A DNA stretch of 64,000 bases from NCBI RefSeq assembly GCF_000025725.1, contig NC_013943.1, positions 806,001 through 870,000 of the forward strand, given 5' to 3'. This DNA is from Denitrovibrio acetiphilus DSM 12809 (GTDB lineage: Bacteria > Chrysiogenota > Deferribacteres > Deferribacterales > Geovibrionaceae). How positions within the stretch are numbered: position 1 is the first letter of the stretch; each line of letters starts with the position of its first letter. Positions 49,487 to 58,512 of this stretch are shown here, piece after piece. Under the pieces are notes generated by a model. It did not search any database, was not told the origin of the DNA, and saw only the letters and a program-made list of their open reading frames with translations. Position numbers and translations under genes: made by a program.

Positions 49487-52025
49487 GCACCCTCTGGTCT
49501 GTTATCTTCTTACCGTGTTTATCTACAAGATAAAAAGAGTCCACGACTCTGTCAACATCGGTTGATATCTTTGCTCTTTCAACATTTAGCTCCTGCTTGT
49601 TAAACGAACGCAGTATATCGTACAATAATCCAATTCTGTCTTTGGCATATATATCTACTATAGTGTAGTTCGTTGAAACGTCGTTGTCGAACACGATTTT
49701 ATCTTTTTTTATGAATACCTGGGCAGGACCTTTGATGCTGCTCTCAGACTGAGTGATCTGACGCTTGATGTCCCGGCCGTCCTTGATAGTATTTATTATA
49801 CGTTTTTTAAGTGATTCCTGTTTGTCTTCGGGCATCTTTCTGCCTGAGAAGGGGTTTGCTATCATGATATTATCTATGGTGACATCGTTTTCCATAGTAT
49901 ATATTTTTGCCCATTTGATGTTGTATGAAAATGATGATAAAGCTCCGCAGATGTCACTTAGCAGTGCTGGTCTGTCTTTCGCACAGACAATCAGCTCTAT
50001 TGTGTCAAGTTCCTCTCTGGCATCGATCTCAACGACGATATCATCATCGCTATGAACATTTTCAGCAAGCTGGAGGTATCTTATTATCTCGAAAGCTTTT
50101 GTAGAGTAGACATATTCATCATCAAGCTTCTCGGATGCTGCCAGTATCTCCGGAATGTTTTTACATCTTTCTGCGACTTTCTGCCTTCTTCTGGCAACGA
50201 CAGCTTCAAATTCTTCGACCAGATTCTCTTTGTTTATAGCTGATTCTGATTTGGCATAGAGTTCTTTCAGCAGGTTATTTTTCCACTCGTTAAAAGTTGC
50301 TCCGCCTACAGCATTCATGTCAGCGTATGTTAACAGAAACAGAAGCCTGAGCTCTTCGTCAGAGTTGAGAAACGATGTGAAGTGTTCGATAACGTCTATG
50401 TCGTGTAGGTCTCGTCTCTGAGCTATGTGGCTCATAAGCAGGTGGTGTTCCACGAGGCTGCATATGGTGTCTGTGTCGTCCATCCCCATGCCGAGCCTTT
50501 TACATATGGTGCGTGACATTTTAGCTCCGAGCAGGCTGTGGTTCTTCCCCTGTCCCTTGCCTATGTCATGCAGAAGAATAGCGATAGCCAGAAGATCCTT
50601 GCGCTGAAGGTTCAGCAGAGCCTCCTGATAAGAGTTCAGAGAGGGGGGGATGCTCGCTGCTATTTTATCTATGTAGCTCAGGGCAAGTATTGTGTGCTCG
50701 TCAACTGTATAATGGTGATAATAATCAAACTGCGGTCGGCATTCCAGCCCTTCAAATTCAGGTATCATAGCCTGAAGAACCCGGCATTTGTACATATCGG
50801 ACACTATCCTGAATGAATTCGGGAACAGGCTTATTGCCTTTAAGAAATTCTTGCCGTACTCTTTTATAAAAGCAGTATCAATGAGATGTATATTATCTCT
50901 TATCAGTTCGCAGGTAGAGTCAGAGATTTTAAGCCCTCTGCTGGTGGCGAAAGTGAATATGGAGATGAGCTTTCTGGGGCTTTCTTTAAATATGTCTTTT
51001 GACAACACTGTAAGGGTGTTGGCATATTGAGCATAGCCGTCTGAAAGTTTGTTTATGTAAACTTTTTTGGTAAGTTTTTTTGTTGGGAGCTTCAGCATTG
51101 TTCTGTTGATAACTTTGTTGGTTATCTCTGCTGTTAGTTTTGCCTTTATGTAGTAATCACGCATGAAAAGTTCAACTGACTGCACGCTGTCCGTTCCGGC
51201 GTAGCCGAGTTTGCTGGCTATCTCCATCTGGGATTCCAGAGTCATTACGTCATATTTTCTGTTGTGAAAATAGTGGAGTTCGTTTCTGACATTAAACAGG
51301 AAGCTGCAGTTTTCCATAAGCCGGTCATACTCTTCCTGAGTTAGTATGTTGTGCTTAACCGTTTCCGACAGGCTGCTTGTTTTGTATAATATCTTACATA
51401 TCCAGTAGATAGTATTGATATCTCTGATGCCTCCGGTTCCTTCCTTTATGTTTGGCTGAAGCCGGAATATTGAATCACGGAATTTACTGTTTCTGTTTCT
51501 GACACCGTCAATCTTCATCATCAGAAACTCAGCCTTACCCTTTTCCATGACTTTGTCATTAATGGTTTTAAGAAAACTCTCATAGTCTTTTTTACAGCCG
51601 AAAAGCAGCCTGTGGTCGATGAAAGAGGTTCTTACGACTTCATCTTCCATAGCGGCTTTGGCAACATCCTTGAGCCCTTTGATCTGTATCCCCGGGTTAG
51701 TGCCTATGTCCCACATAAAGGTTGTAAAAGCGTTCATGAACTCTTCGTGCTGATGGGTGGCTTTGCCTCTATGCAGTATAAGTATATCAATGTCGGAGTG
51801 AGGCGCCATCTGCTCTCTTGCGTATCCGCCGAGTGCAAGCACGGCTATGCCGTCTGTTTCCCCGACCTGCTGCTGCGCCATCTGGCATACTTTAATAACA
51901 GTTTCGTCAGTCAGTTCAGTAAGCCTGCGTGCAAGCTGCCACGAAGAGCTATAGGAGTGTCTGTTCTTTTTAATTTCCGCCCAGGTATCGTTGTAGTAGT
52001 TTTTAATTTTTTCGATAGTTTGCAT
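49434..52025 (-). CDS. glnD: PII uridylyltransferase / uridylyl-removing enzyme
   Basis: The 863-residue product has the normal family length. In order: nucleotidyltransferase (GGYAREQMAPHSDIDILI), an HD domain (LLHDIGKGQGKNHSLLGAKM) and two ACT domains at the C-terminus (CAKDRPALLSDICGAL; YAKDRIGLLYDILRSF). It senses glutamine and modifies PII to control nitrogen assimilation. The fliL-like gene ends 10 nt upstream. It fits the ammonium-transporter fusion elsewhere in this window. Confidence 0.95.
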   Translation of the reverse strand: MQTIEKIKNYYNDTWAEIKKNRHSYSSSWQLARRLTELTDETVIKVCQMAQQQVGETDGIAVLALGGYAREQMAPHSDIDILILHRGKATHQHEEFMNAFTTFMWDIGTNPGIQIKGLKDVAKAAMEDEVVRTSFIDHRLLFGCKKDYESFLKTINDKVMEKGKAEFLMMKIDGVRNRNSKFRDSIFRLQPNIKEGTGGIRDINTIYWICKILYKTSSLSETVKHNILTQEEYDRLMENCSFLFNVRNELHYFHNRKYDVMTLESQMEIASKLGYAGTDSVQSVELFMRDYYIKAKLTAEITNKVINRTMLKLPTKKLTKKVYINKLSDGYAQYANTLTVLSKDIFKESPRKLISIFTFATSRGLKISDSTCELIRDNIHLIDTAFIKEYGKNFLKAISLFPNSFRIVSDMYKCRVLQAMIPEFEGLECRPQFDYYHHYTVDEHTILALSYIDKIAASIPPSLNSYQEALLNLQRKDLLAIAILLHDIGKGQGKNHSLLGAKMSRTICKRLGMGMDDTDTICSLVEHHLLMSHIAQRRDLHDIDVIEHFTSFLNSDEELRLLFLLTYADMNAVGGATFNEWKNNLLKELYAKSESAINKENLVEEFEAVVARRRQKVAERCKNIPEILAASEKLDDEYVYSTKAFEIIRYLQLAENVHSDDDIVVEIDAREELDTIELIVCAKDRPALLSDICGALSSFSYNIKWAKIYTMENDVTIDNIMIANPFSGRKMPEDKQESLKKRIINTIKDGRDIKRQITQSESSIKGPAQVFIKKDKIVFDNDVSTNYTIVDIYAKDRIGLLYDILRSFNKQELNVERAKISTDVDRVVDSFYLVDKHGKKITDQRVLDNIRGELSKEIETDTV

Positions 52026-52035
52026 AGTTTGTTAA

Positions 52036-52521
52036 TCAATCGTAGAGGAAATTAGTGAAATAGATATCCTTAACTTTGATATTGGGGTAGTGCCCTGTGA
52101 TTTCGGATTGGATAATTTTTTTCACTCTGTTTCGTTCCGCCTCCGTGTTCATCTCAGATGTTTCGAAGTTGGACATGACCCCGTTAATAAGGGTTATAAC
52201 CTGCTTTCTGGTATCTATCATCTTGTCTGCACTTGGCTGATCTTCCGCCTGAACGGTCAGGTCATACCTGTAATAGTGCCTTTCCATGCCACCGGCGCTG
52301 GTTATGAGGTCTCTGAACTCTACATTATAGATACCGCTGCCGTATCTTTTGACTACATCATAGTCTTCGAAGGCGTTAGTCTGTTTAGCTTTCCCTGAAA
52401 CGAGAAATTTCAGACTGCCGCCGTAAACGTATATAAGATATGCAATAACCGCGAGTATAATAATTGAAGCAACAAAGATGATAGTCCTTTTCAATAAGTT
52501 AAAAAGTTTATCAGTATTCAT
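52036..52521 (-). CDS. fliL: FliL-like flagellar protein
   Basis: The 161-residue product has one N-terminal helix (TIIFVASIIILAVIAYLIYVY) and a periplasmic FliL-type domain ending KVKDIYFTNFLYD, a typical family end. No SD is visible at ATG 52521 or the upstream GTG at 52545. FliL supports stator function. It is unusual to find it in front of glnD; it may be a paralogue away from the main flagellar cluster. Confidence 0.7.
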   Translation of the reverse strand: MNTDKLFNLLKRTIIFVASIIILAVIAYLIYVYGGSLKFLVSGKAKQTNAFEDYDVVKRYGSGIYNVEFRDLITSAGGMERHYYRYDLTVQAEDQPSADKMIDTRKQVITLINGVMSNFETSEMNTEAERNRVKKIIQSEITGHYPNIKVKDIYFTNFLYD

Positions 52522-52589
52522 AATTGTTATAATATAACACTTCACTTTTTAAGTAAATCAGATATATTCCAGTAACATGAGAAACAAAA

Positions 52590-52624
52590 AAAGCACTTCC
52601 CGTTTAAAGAAAGTGCTCTTTTCT
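52590..52624. terminator. Hairpin between fliL and mtaB
   Basis: AGCACTT (52592-52598) pairs with AAGTGCT (52611-52617), 12-nt loop. On the minus strand a run of T follows, so it would stop antisense transcription from mtaB into fliL-glnD. On the plus strand only CTTTTCT follows, so an attenuator for mtaB is possible but weak. Confidence 0.6.
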
Positions 52625-52656
52625 AGTAAAACCTACTGAGGACATATACATTAAAA

Positions 52657-53976
52657 ATGCGTACATTCATATATACATTCGGCTGTAAGGTTAATCAAGT
52701 TGAAAGTGAGAAAATTGTCAATGAATTCAAAGATTATAATTTAACAAGTGTAGACACTGCAAATGAAGCAGACCTTTTGATATTTAATACGTGCGCTGTT
52801 ACAGAAAGAGCAGAGAACAAATTTCACAGCATGGTGCGTAAAGCCAGAGGGGCAAACCCCGATGTTATCATTGCTGTCACAGGTTGCGCAGCAGAGAAGG
52901 ACAAGGATAAGCTGAAGGCGCTGGGGGCCGATATTGTCGTGACAAACTCCGGCAAGATGGACATTCTGGAGCATATTGTTAAGAAAACTGATCATCTGGA
53001 CAGCATATTTGAAAGCAAAGGTTTTCTTGAAGCGGATAATATCTCTATGGCGACCAGAACCCGTGCTTTTGTAAAAATTCAGGACGGCTGCGACAGTAAC
53101 TGTGCATATTGCATAATACCTTCTCTGAGGGGCCTTCCTGTCAGCAGGGCGTCAGAAGCTGTTATTGCAGAGGTAAAAACGCTGGTGAAAGCAGGATATA
53201 AAGAGATAGTCCCCGTGGGAATACATGTGGGGAAGTACGGACAGGATCTGAAAGAAGAGATAGACCTCCCCCATCTTATTGAGAAGATAATAGCTATTGA
53301 AGGTGATTTTCGTGTGCGTCTTACGTCAATAGAGCTGAACGAACTCACAGACAGAATGATTCAGATGCTGGCGGAGAATACAGAAAAGATATGCCGTCAT
53401 TATCACATACCACTTCAGAGCGGATCTAGCCACACTCTTTCCATGATGAACAGAAAGTATACCGCAGAGGAATATATAACGAAGCTGAACAGACTGAAAG
53501 AACTTGTGCCTGGCTGCCTGCTCGGGGCAGATGTGATCGTTGGATTCCCTGGTGAAACAGACGATCATTTTGCTGAAACTCTGGATACTTTGAAAAAGTC
53601 AGGTCTGGAACATTTGCATGTATTTTCATATTCTGACAGGTCTGGAACAAAAGCATCTGAGATGAGCGATAAGGTCAGCGGTAAAGTAAAGTCTGAACGT
53701 GCTAAAAAACTTCGTGCTTTTGCAGAGAATGTTAAATTTCATGCAGCAGAGCAATGTGTGGATAAAATTTATAAAGTTCTAACACAAAAGGATAATACAG
53801 GCATAACCGACAATTATTTCACAGTTAGGTTTAAAGAAGATGTTGAACCCGGAAGCTTTTTGGATGTATTAATAACCAATGCTTATAAAGACGGAAGTCT
53901 TAAGGGGGATATTTTAGATGCCGGAAAAGATATTAGTGATAGGCGGAGTGGCAGCGGGAGCGACCGGAGCTGCTAA
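52657..53976 (+). CDS. mtaB: tRNA t6A37 methylthiotransferase MtaB
   Basis: The 439-residue product is an MiaB-like methylthiotransferase. Three N-terminal Cys hold the second cluster (FGCKVNQVES, FNTCAVTERA, VTGCAAE); the radical SAM motif is CDSNCAYC. PLQSGS and a C-terminal TRAM-like region follow. It thiomethylates t6A37 in tRNAs decoding ANN codons. Its last 59 nt overlap the next gene. Confidence 0.9.
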   Translation: MRTFIYTFGCKVNQVESEKIVNEFKDYNLTSVDTANEADLLIFNTCAVTERAENKFHSMVRKARGANPDVIIAVTGCAAEKDKDKLKALGADIVVTNSGKMDILEHIVKKTDHLDSIFESKGFLEADNISMATRTRAFVKIQDGCDSNCAYCIIPSLRGLPVSRASEAVIAEVKTLVKAGYKEIVPVGIHVGKYGQDLKEEIDLPHLIEKIIAIEGDFRVRLTSIELNELTDRMIQMLAENTEKICRHYHIPLQSGSSHTLSMMNRKYTAEEYITKLNRLKELVPGCLLGADVIVGFPGETDDHFAETLDTLKKSGLEHLHVFSYSDRSGTKASEMSDKVSGKVKSERAKKLRAFAENVKFHAAEQCVDKIYKVLTQKDNTGITDNYFTVRFKEDVEPGSFLDVLITNAYKDGSLKGDILDAGKDISDRRSGSGSDRSC

Positions 53977-55570
53977 AGCCAGAAGAACAAGCGAAGATGT
54001 CGATATTACCGTTGTGGAAAAAGGGAAATACATCTCATTTGCCAACTGCGGTTTACCATACTATACAGGGGGCGTTATCAAGGAACGCTCCAGCGTACTT
54101 CTACATACAAGACAGTCATTCGGTAAACGGTTTAATACAGATGTGCTGACCAGAACAGAGGCTGTTGATATCGATCCGAAGAGTAAGACAGTCCTTCTTA
54201 AAACATCGAAAGGGGAAATTGAACGACCATACGACAAGCTTCTGCTTGCTGTGGGCGCAAAAACTTTTATCCCGCCTATAGACGGTGTGGAAGATGTCCC
54301 TTACTTCACTATGCGAACAGTTGAAGATGCTGACGGTGTTAAGGATTTCATCCAGAAACATAATCCCGAATCTGCACTTGTGATAGGAGCAGGTTTTATA
54401 GGTATCGAAGTTGCAGAGGCTATGCTCCATTGCGGCATTAAGCCCACTGTGGTCGAGGCGCTGGATGAGGTAATGCCGAACTTTCCTCATGTTGTTGCTA
54501 TGAATCTTCGTGAGAAGATGCTAGAGGACGGCTGTGAGGTTATCGTTAAAACATTCGTAACCAAACTTGAAAAAAATGAAGATATAATTAAGGCGCACCT
54601 GTCTGACGGACGGGTGCTTGAAACTGACATGGTTATCATGTGCACAGGTGTTAAGCCTGCTGTTGACCTTGCCCTCAATGCTGGTGTGGAGCTGGGGGAA
54701 AGAGGCGGTGTGGCTGTTAATGAGCGTATGGAGACAAATGTTACAGATATATACGCTGCCGGAGATCTTGTGGAGAAGGTGAATCTCATTACAGGCAAGA
54801 AAGTTCTGCTCCCTCTGGCAGGTCCTGCAAACAGGGAAGGGCGGACAGCCGGAACAAACATGGCCGGCGGAGACATGACCTTCAAAGGGGTTCTGGGCTC
54901 TGCCGTTGTGGGGTTTGAGGGGTTTGTAATGGCGCAAACAGGTCTCACATATGAACAGGCTCTTCAGGCAGGATTTGACGCTGACTATGTTTATACCGAA
55001 GATGTTAACCGTGCTTCGTATTTTCCTGTTCACGGGCATATTTTTATGATGACTGTCTTCGATAAAAAGACAGGGAAGCTGCTTGGTGTCTCTGCCTGCG
55101 GTCCGGACACAACAGAGAAGAAGATCGACCATGCCGCTGTTGCTCTTTATGCGGGGCTTACAGTTTATGATCTGGAGCATCTGGAGCTGTGCTACGCTCC
55201 TCCTTTTGCATCGGCAAAAGATAACCTTAACATTGCAGGGTTCGTTGCTTCGAACGAGCTGAGAGGTTCCGGTTATCTTGTCAAACCTGAATGGATTCTG
55301 GAGCAGGTGCGTAAGAATACAGGGCTGCAGATTCTGGATGTCCGCACTGCCGAGGAAGTGGACGAATACAAAATCGAAGGCGCGAAGCATATTTTTGTTA
55401 ACGATCTGAGAGAAAAGATGGATATGATAGACAAAAGCCGTCCGGTTTATGTATATTGTGCTGTGGGTTTCAGAGGTTATCTGGCTGTAAGGAACTTGCG
55501 GAATCGTGGGTATGAAGCTTATAATATCACTGGCGGGATCGAAGCCTATAAGAGATTGGTCAGGCTCTGA
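53918..55570 (+). CDS. CoA-disulfide reductase with C-terminal rhodanese domain
   Basis: The 550-residue product has FAD-binding GGVAAGATGAAK, the single redox Cys in SFANCGLPYY (about residue 43), an NAD(P)H-binding GAGFIGIEVAEA, and YAAGDLVE. A rhodanese domain follows at about 460-550 with the Cys loop in YCAVGFRGYLA. This is the CoADR-Rhd / NADH-dependent polysulfide or persulfide reductase family: it reduces CoA-persulfides or polysulfides with NAD(P)H. It could serve sulfur metabolism or sulfide detoxification. The start lies inside mtaB. Confidence 0.9.
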   Translation: MPEKILVIGGVAAGATGAAKARRTSEDVDITVVEKGKYISFANCGLPYYTGGVIKERSSVLLHTRQSFGKRFNTDVLTRTEAVDIDPKSKTVLLKTSKGEIERPYDKLLLAVGAKTFIPPIDGVEDVPYFTMRTVEDADGVKDFIQKHNPESALVIGAGFIGIEVAEAMLHCGIKPTVVEALDEVMPNFPHVVAMNLREKMLEDGCEVIVKTFVTKLEKNEDIIKAHLSDGRVLETDMVIMCTGVKPAVDLALNAGVELGERGGVAVNERMETNVTDIYAAGDLVEKVNLITGKKVLLPLAGPANREGRTAGTNMAGGDMTFKGVLGSAVVGFEGFVMAQTGLTYEQALQAGFDADYVYTEDVNRASYFPVHGHIFMMTVFDKKTGKLLGVSACGPDTTEKKIDHAAVALYAGLTVYDLEHLELCYAPPFASAKDNLNIAGFVASNELRGSGYLVKPEWILEQVRKNTGLQILDVRTAEEVDEYKIEGAKHIFVNDLREKMDMIDKSRPVYVYCAVGFRGYLAVRNLRNRGYEAYNITGGIEAYKRLVRL

Positions 55571-55583
55571 TAAATAACTATCT

Positions 55584-55639
55584 CTGCCTGACGTGTGATG
55601 ATGATAAACATGAATTATAGTGGCTCAGGCAGGTTTTTT
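55584..55639 (+). terminator. Intrinsic terminator after the CoADR-Rhd gene
   Basis: CTGCCTGA (55584-55591) pairs with TCAGGCAG (55625-55632) across a 33-nt loop and is followed by GTTTTTT. Confidence 0.7.
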
Positions 55640-55688
55640 GGTATATTCTGTCTGCCAGTATCTTAAACATATATGAGGTAAATATTTG

Positions 55689-56567
55689 ATGGAAACAGTA
55701 GTGAAAACAGAGTTCGAAGACATGAAGCTCATTGCGAGAGGCAAAGTACGTGACATTTATGATTTTGACGATAAGATGCTGATCGTTACCACAGATCGTC
55801 TTTCTGCTTTTGATGTTATCCTCCCCAACGGTGTTCCCGGTAAAGGAAAAATCCTCACAGAGATAGCTCTGTTCTGGTTCGAGCAGACAAAAGGGATCGT
55901 GCGCAACCATATCATAACAGCAGATATCGACGAGATGCCTGCGGTGTGTAAAAAGTACAGAAGCGTTCTCGAAGGGCGTTCCATGCTGGTACATAAGTGT
56001 AAGCCTTTTCCTGTTGAGTGTGTGGCAAGGGGCTATATCACAGGCTCCGGCTGGAAAGACTATCAGAAAACAGGCGCTGTGTGCGGCATAAAACTTCCTG
56101 CGGGGCTTGTTGACTCTGAGCGTATGCCTGAAACACTTTTCACACCGGCGACAAAGGCCGAGGTCGGCGACCACGACGAGAATATCTCTTTCGATAAAAT
56201 GGCGGAAATGATCGGCATGGCAAAGGCTCAGAAGCTGAAAAACCTCACTATAAAAATATACGAAACAGCTAGGGATATCGCAGATAAGAAGGGTATCATC
56301 ATTGCGGATACAAAGTTTGAATTTGGCGAACTTGACGGCGAGATAATACTAATTGACGAAGTTCTTACACCGGATTCATCAAGATTCTGGTTCAAAGATA
56401 AGTATGAGCCCGGCAAACCGCAGCAGAGCATGGATAAACAGGTGGTGAGGAACTATCTGGAGACACTGGATTGGGACAAGACTGCCCCGGGACCTGTTCT
56501 GCCGGATGAGATTGTGAAGAACACAGCAGCGATCTATCGTCAGATAACAGACATCCTTAAAGGTTAA
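55689..56567 (+). CDS. purC: SAICAR synthase
   Basis: ATG at 55689 follows GAGG at suitable spacing. The 292-residue product has the PurC signatures [20 protein letters not shown] (N-terminal), [26 protein letters not shown] and [12 protein letters not shown]. It joins aspartate to CAIR in step 8 of purine synthesis. It is monocistronic. Confidence 0.95.
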   Translation: METVVKTEFEDMKLIARGKVRDIYDFDDKMLIVTTDRLSAFDVILPNGVPGKGKILTEIALFWFEQTKGIVRNHIITADIDEMPAVCKKYRSVLEGRSMLVHKCKPFPVECVARGYITGSGWKDYQKTGAVCGIKLPAGLVDSERMPETLFTPATKAEVGDHDENISFDKMAEMIGMAKAQKLKNLTIKIYETARDIADKKGIIIADTKFEFGELDGEIILIDEVLTPDSSRFWFKDKYEPGKPQQSMDKQVVRNYLETLDWDKTAPGPVLPDEIVKNTAAIYRQITDILKG

Positions 56568-56579
56568 TAACTTATAAAT

Positions 56580-56610
56580 GGCGCAGATAATCTCTGCGCC
56601 TTAACTTTCT
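56580..56610. terminator. Bidirectional terminator between purC and the HxlR gene
   Basis: GGCGCAGA and TCTGCGCC form a perfect 8-bp stem with a TAATC loop; weak T-runs on both sides serve the convergent genes. Confidence 0.78.
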
Positions 56611-56613
56611 GCA

Positions 56614-57072
56614 TTAAATGCTGGTAGTGACTTTTTCCTGTTCCGTTTCATTAGGAGATGTTTTCTGTGCATTATCCTTTAGCTTTTCAGCTACAACTTC
56701 TCTGTATTCCGGTTCTATGTCCGCACTGAGGTCATAGCTGACTTCTCCGAACCGTTTTGCATACTCATATCCCCATACAATCATCATGTTTAATACCGGC
56801 TCAAAGCTCCTGCCGAAAGGTGTCAGGCTGTATTCAACTTTTGGAGGAACAATAGGGTAGACCTCTCTGTGTACCAGTCCGTCTGCCTCCAGTTCTCTGA
56901 GCTGCTGCGTTAGCATTTTCTGTGTTACGTTCGTAATTTTTTTCTGAAGTTCCCCGAAGCGCCTTGTCTTTTTTAGCAGATGCCACATGATAAGAAGTTT
57001 CCATTTGCCTGCAATAAGATTCATAGATACTTCGATCGGACACGAGTGCTCTTTTCCCTTAACGTTTATCAT
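56614..57072 (-). CDS. HxlR-family transcriptional regulator
   Basis: ATG at 57072 follows AAAGGAAAC; a start 9 codons earlier is unlikely. The 152-residue product has the HxlR winged helix (CPIEVSMNLIAGKWKLLIMWHLLKKTRRFGELQ) with the usual N-terminal Cys (HSCPIEV), and a C-terminal tail rich in Glu/Lys. HxlR proteins often sense quinones or electrophiles and repress a divergent oxidoreductase, which is present here. Confidence 0.87.
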   Translation of the reverse strand: MINVKGKEHSCPIEVSMNLIAGKWKLLIMWHLLKKTRRFGELQKKITNVTQKMLTQQLRELEADGLVHREVYPIVPPKVEYSLTPFGRSFEPVLNMMIVWGYEYAKRFGEVSYDLSADIEPEYREVVAEKLKDNAQKTSPNETEQEKVTTSI

Positions 57073-57084
57073 AGTTTCCTTTTG

Positions 57085-57111
57085 GTATGTATAATACAAA
57101 ATAGTGCATAC
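57085..57111. promoter_or_regulatory. Candidate HxlR operator
   Basis: Inverted GTATG ... CATAC arms, 17 nt apart, lie in the middle of the divergent promoter region, ending 50 bp before the reductase start. Position is the main evidence. Confidence 0.4.
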
Positions 57112-57161
57112 TTGTCTTTTAGTTTCCTGTTACACTATATTAAGAAATGAAGGAGGCGGCA

Positions 57162-58148
57162 ATGAAAACATTCAAAGCGATAGTTACGGAAGAGAAGGGG
57201 GGTGAATATATATCCTCTGTAAAAGAAAGAAATATAGATGACCTGCCTGAAGGGGAGGTTCTTATAAATGTTAAATATTCATCTCTGAACTTTAAAGATG
57301 CACTTTCAAGCTCAGGCAACAAAGGGGTCACCAGAAACTACCCTCACACCCCTGGTGTGGATGCCGCAGGAGTTGTTGAACACAGCTCAGACCCGAAATT
57401 TGTTCAAGGGGAAGAGGTCATAGTGACAGGCTATGATCTGGGGATGAACACCAGCGGAGGGTTTGCAGAATATATCCGTGTTCCGTCCGGCTGGGTGGTC
57501 GAAAAACCTGCTGGTATTTCTCTTAAAGAGGCAATGATATACGGCACTGCGGGCTTTACGTCTGCTTTGTCTGTCGATAAATTGTTAAAGCATGGAGTAA
57601 CTCCTGATAAGGGGAAAGTTCTTGTAACTGGAGCTACGGGCGGTGTTGGTTCCGTTGCGGTTGCCATGCTTGCAAAACTTGGCTTCAGCGTAACAGGTGT
57701 CACCGGAAAAGCTGACAAGGCTGATTTTCTGAAGTCACTTGGAGCGGACGAGGTTATAAGCAGGGAAGATGCACAGGATACCAGCAAAAGACCTATGCTG
57801 AAAGGTGTTTACGCTGGTGTCGTGGATACAGTAGGCGGAGATATCCTTGCCACCGCTCTGAAGAGTACAATGTATGGCGGAGCAGTCACCACTTGTGGTC
57901 TCACTCAGTCTCCTGAGTTAAACACCACAGTTTTTCCGTTTATTCTGCGGGGGATCTCTTTACTCGGTGTCGATTCTGTTGAACTTCCCATTAACGTCAA
58001 AGCATCTGCATGGCGAAGAGTTGCGACAGACCTTAATGTGTCGGAGATAGGTAAACTTGCCCATGAGATAACTCTCAATGAGTTACCTGCTTATTTCGAG
58101 AAAATTCTTGCTGGAAAAGTTTCAGGCAGAATTGTTGTCAAAATCTGA
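57162..58148 (+). CDS. YhdH/AcuI-type zinc-free oxidoreductase
   Basis: ATG at 57162 follows GGAGG; an ATG five codons upstream is not needed. The 328-residue product is a medium-chain dehydrogenase: HTPGVDAAGVV, YGTAGFTSALS, the NADPH-binding VTGATGGVGSVAVAML, and no zinc ligands. YhdH/AcuI enzymes reduce acrylyl-CoA or quinone-like electrophiles with NADPH. The divergent HxlR gene suggests induction by an electrophile. Confidence 0.87.
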   Translation: MKTFKAIVTEEKGGEYISSVKERNIDDLPEGEVLINVKYSSLNFKDALSSSGNKGVTRNYPHTPGVDAAGVVEHSSDPKFVQGEEVIVTGYDLGMNTSGGFAEYIRVPSGWVVEKPAGISLKEAMIYGTAGFTSALSVDKLLKHGVTPDKGKVLVTGATGGVGSVAVAMLAKLGFSVTGVTGKADKADFLKSLGADEVISREDAQDTSKRPMLKGVYAGVVDTVGGDILATALKSTMYGGAVTTCGLTQSPELNTTVFPFILRGISLLGVDSVELPINVKASAWRRVATDLNVSEIGKLAHEITLNELPAYFEKILAGKVSGRIVVKI

Positions 58149-58171
58149 TAGCGGTCTGTAATCTTTCTGGG

Positions 58172-58350
58172 CAGTATAGAATATGTTATAAAACATTGGT
58201 CAGAGCCTCACTGCTGCGTGGGGCTTCCGGCGGTGGGGAGAGAATCAGCCTATGTACAGAAACCCCATGGGGAAAGACCCGTTGCTTTTGTGTGAACATA
58301 CTTTGCGGTTATGTTGGTGATAATACCAGTTTTGTTCTATTTTTAAGCTC
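58172..58350 (+). ncRNA. Possible structured RNA (6S-like size), tentative
   Basis: This GC-rich stretch in an otherwise AT-rich 364-bp gap has no credible gene. Local pairings: GCCTCAC/GTGGGGC (58205-58224), CGGCGG/CCGTTG enclosing GTGGGG/CCCCAT, and AACATA/TATGTT (58295-58315). The ends can also pair (ATAGAA with TTCTAT; AAAAC with GTTTT). Length about 175-180 nt and a closing stem would suit 6S RNA, but no conserved 6S sequence is recognised and c-di-GMP riboswitch motifs are absent. The rest of the gap (58351-58512) is AT-rich promoter-like DNA. Confidence 0.3.
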
Positions 58351-58512
58351 GACTAAAGGCATCTTTTTTCTCTTTTTTAATATTTATTGAGAATTATTGT
58401 GAAATTATCTAAAAAATAAGATGAAAAAATAAAGGATATATTTACACTGTATTTTATTTTATGTAATATACCGACTGATTGTTTTATTTTTTGCAGAGAT
58501 CAAGGGGTAAAA

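Noticed and set aside
58172-58350. c-di-GMP (GEMM) riboswitch before the chemoreceptor
   Set aside because: The conserved GCAAA and GACGCAAAG-type elements of the family are missing.
58196-58390. A 64-codon open frame in the gap before the chemoreceptor
   Set aside because: No SD, low-complexity Phe-rich end, and composition that fits a structured RNA better than a protein.
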